NCBI GenBank assembly: GCA_016720635.1
Contig: JADKKF010000007.1
Coordinates: forward strand, 62,001-126,000
Source of the DNA: Saprospiraceae bacterium
GTDB lineage: Bacteria; Bacteroidota; Bacteroidia; Chitinophagales; Saprospiraceae
Length of the DNA: 64,000 bases
Reading direction: 5' to 3'
Notes under the pieces: model-generated
The model's input: the letters and a program-made list of their open reading frames with translations, nothing else
The model's database searches: none
Told to the model about the DNA's origin: nothing
Translations under genes and position numbers: made by a program
In this document: one piece after another, positions 63,141 through 64,000 of the stretch
How the letters are laid out: the number at the start of each line of letters is the position of its first letter
Position numbering within the stretch: position 1 is the first letter of the stretch

Positions 63141-63884
63141 TTAACTTTGGATTTGTTCACTTATTTTGCCAAATCTGCGTTCCCTATTTTGGAAATCATA
63201 GATGGCTTCGTATAGGTTTTCTTTGTGAAAATCAGGCCACAAAGTATTTGTGAAATAGAGCTCACTGTAAGCTATTTGCCATAATAAAAAATTACTAATT
63301 CTATGTTCACCAGAAGTTCTAATCAACAGCTCTGGGTCAGGAATCCCACTGGTGGCAAGATTTTGTTCTATGATTTGGTCGTCAATTTGTTCAGGCAGGA
63401 TCGAACCTTTTTGTACTTGAGATCCAATGGACTGCATTGCTCTTATCAATTCCCATTTTGCGCTATAATTCAATGCTAGAACCAAGGTCATTCTTGTGTT
63501 ATTCTTAGTTTGCTCTATACCTTCCATAAGCGCTTTGTAAGTGCTGGATGGAAGTTTTTCAAGGCCCCCAATCGCTGTCAACTTGATATTGTTTTTGTTG
63601 AGGGTCGAAATTTCTTTTCTGATGGTTTCGACGAGGAGGTTCATTAAGGCATTTATTTCAAAACTAGGTCGATTCCAGTTTTCGGTACTAAATGCATAAA
63701 GTGTCAGATACTTAATCCCCAATTCTGCGCTAGCTTCTGTGACTTCACGCACAGCACTTACACCGTTGGTATGCCCGAAAACTCTAGGTTGCAACTTGTT
63801 TTTAGCCCATCTGCCATTTCCATCCATTATGATGGCAATGTGTTTGGGCAGCTTTTCTATGATTAATTTTTCTTTAAAATGCAT
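63141..63884 (-). CDS. uppS: isoprenyl transferase (undecaprenyl diphosphate synthase)
   Basis: 247-residue cis-prenyltransferase making undecaprenyl diphosphate for cell-wall carriers. It has HIAIIMDGNGRWAKNK near residue 15 (catalytic Asp), LTLYAFSTENWNRPSFE, and the C-terminal LLIRTSGEHRISNFLLWQIA and LYFTNTLWPDFHKENL. All conserved regions I-V are present. It is followed by bamA. A TAtcTTTG promoter element lies 25 bp upstream of the ATG. Confidence 0.96.
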   Translation of the reverse strand: MHFKEKLIIEKLPKHIAIIMDGNGRWAKNKLQPRVFGHTNGVSAVREVTEASAELGIKYLTLYAFSTENWNRPSFEINALMNLLVETIRKEISTLNKNNIKLTAIGGLEKLPSSTYKALMEGIEQTKNNTRMTLVLALNYSAKWELIRAMQSIGSQVQKGSILPEQIDDQIIEQNLATSGIPDPELLIRTSGEHRISNFLLWQIAYSELYFTNTLWPDFHKENLYEAIYDFQNRERRFGKISEQIQS

Positions 63885-63908
63885 GAATAAAATAAATCAA
63901 TAATCGCT

Positions 63909-63916
63909 CAAAGATA
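63909..63916 (-). promoter_or_regulatory. Bacteroidota -7 promoter element for uppS-bamA
   Basis: The reverse strand reads TATCTTTG, an exact TAnnTTTG match, 25 bp upstream of the uppS ATG. No consensus -33 TTTG at 19 bp. Confidence 0.6.
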
Positions 63917-64000
63917 GTTTTTTTTTTCAAATTAGCATGGCTTGATTCTGACAAGGAAAGAATGATACTATTAGTAAAAAAATCGTCAAATAAAGAAAGT

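Overview
The window is ordinary chromosome from a member of the Bacteroidota, most likely a Saprospiria- or Chitinophagia-like lineage; the class-level placement is inference. The evidence is: type IX secretion (T9SS) C-terminal sorting domains on three secreted proteins, with a further decayed copy; a PorP/SprF gene beside a PorE-like OmpA protein; a fused SecDF; TonB receptors with N-terminal CarboxypepD_reg-like domains; the gene order rpmB-rpmG-DUF4295-ftsY; AT-rich intergenic DNA; no clear Shine-Dalgarno sequences; and many copies of the Bacteroidota -7 promoter element TAnnTTTG.

Layout. 1-2.8 kb: a leftward operon of sugar nucleotidyltransferase, APH-fold kinase and hemL (cut by the window edge). 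3-10.1 kb: an SCO-like protein with DUF420, an esterase, a methionine-type aminotransferase overlapping a GlcD-like flavoprotein, upp and an acyl-CoA ligase. 10.3-14.8 kb: a TonB receptor followed by a secreted T9SS esterase-like protein that lacks the usual serine. 14.9-20.7 kb: DUF937, SRPBCC, secDF (broken by one base) and a PfkB-type kinase. 20.7-30.7 kb: tRNA-Asn, an esterase, an S9 peptidase, groES-groEL, pfkA, a TrmH-type methyltransferase, GNAT, and the leftward run tRNA-Arg-rpmB-rpmG-DUF4295-ftsY. 30.8-41.9 kb: a possible HolD-like protein, ilvE, kdsC, UbiA, maf, PhoD, an Oar-like TonB receptor (also broken by one base), an APC permease, folK and a deoxynucleoside kinase. 41.9-47.7 kb: a secreted M1 peptidase, a beta-propeller protein, mdh, queA and DUF2795. 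47.7-51.5 kb: a small accessory island. 51.5-64 kb: PuuD-like protein, lipoprotein, Na+/solute symporter, DinB/YfiT protein, PorE-like and PorP proteins, DUF2279, bamA and uppS.

The most unusual structure is at 47.68-49.06 kb. A RelE/antitoxin pair sits in a block of about 867 bp whose two ends carry matching inverted, hairpin-forming repeats of 26-27 bp. That block is flanked immediately on both sides by a direct repeat of about 248 bp. The right repeat copy is the 3' end and terminator of an intact SprB-like T9SS gene. The left copy keeps only the last 29 codons of a paralogue, with one in-frame stop.

Two large genes, secDF and the Oar-like receptor, are each interrupted by exactly one extra A in an A-run. 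This could be assembly error, recent mutation or slippage. Other points are an SCO homologue without its copper cysteines, a PorE-like protein with an added DUF1573 domain, a leaderless-looking ilvE promoter, and a PfkA with Asn in place of the usual metal-site Asp. I saw no CRISPR array, prophage, insertion-sequence transposase or rRNA gene.
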